Assembly (NCBI GenBank): GCA_004298075.1
Contig: SCRK01000132.1
Coordinates: forward strand, 1-5,970
Length of the DNA stretch: 5,970 bases
Direction of reading: 5' to 3'
From: a bacterium
Lineage (GTDB): Bacteria > Omnitrophota > Gorgyraeia > Gygaellales > Profunditerraquicolaceae
Below, piece by piece: positions 5,967-5,970 of the stretch; the stretch's first letter is position 1, and every line of letters begins with the position of its first letter. The notes under the pieces are model-generated. The model made no database searches. It worked only from the letters and a program-made list of their open reading frames with translations, and was not told the DNA's origin. The translations under genes were made by a program, and so were the position numbers.

Positions 5967-5970
5967 TTCG

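Overview
The window reads as a piece of a diderm (Gram-negative-type) bacterial chromosome. Every convincing gene lies on the minus strand, so transcription runs from high to low coordinates. Evidence for an outer membrane is a 455-residue beta-barrel protein with a cleavable signal peptide and a C-terminal Phe. The mix of genes (UPF0251/DUF134 regulator, cytoplasmic GH57 glycosidase, alginate-export-like porin, small EF-Tu-domain-2-like protein, AMPK-type glycogen-binding domain) resembles uncultivated lineages such as Candidatus Omnitrophota. That assignment is inference from family composition; there is no rRNA or marker gene here to prove it.

Layout in transcription order: (1) 5966-4599, outer-membrane beta-barrel protein, closed by a strong intrinsic terminator (4543-4581). 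(2) 4522-2978, cytoplasmic GH57 alpha-glucan-active enzyme of the amylopullulanase/alpha-amylase type. (3) A clear sigma70-type promoter (2953-2981) whose -35 box overlaps the GH57 stop codon. It drives 2942-2373, a single-pass membrane protein with a basic cytosolic N-terminus and a probable beta-sandwich outside. (4) 2344-1250, a Soj/ParA-type ATPase fused to a C-terminal AMPK-beta/CBM48-type glycogen-binding domain. (5) 1233-907, a small DUF4870/Tic20-like membrane protein. (6) 869-450, a Lys/Ala-rich histone-H1-like tail fused to an EF-Tu domain-2-like barrel. (7) 314-1, a UPF0251 (DUF134) helix-turn-helix protein that runs off the left edge, preceded by a 135-base leader with three copies of a roughly 20-base direct repeat.

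Genes 3 to 6 are separated by 28, 16 and 37 bases and probably form one operon. The most interesting part is 4522-1250: a glycogen/starch-cleaving enzyme, a membrane-anchored beta-sandwich protein and a ParA ATPase carrying a glycogen-binding module. ParA-family ATPases position chromosomes, plasmids, carboxysomes and chemoreceptor clusters. The arrangement suggests, as a hypothesis only, a system that places, anchors or partitions alpha-glucan granules or the enzymes on them. No ParB, parS site, RNA gene, CRISPR array or insertion sequence was seen.
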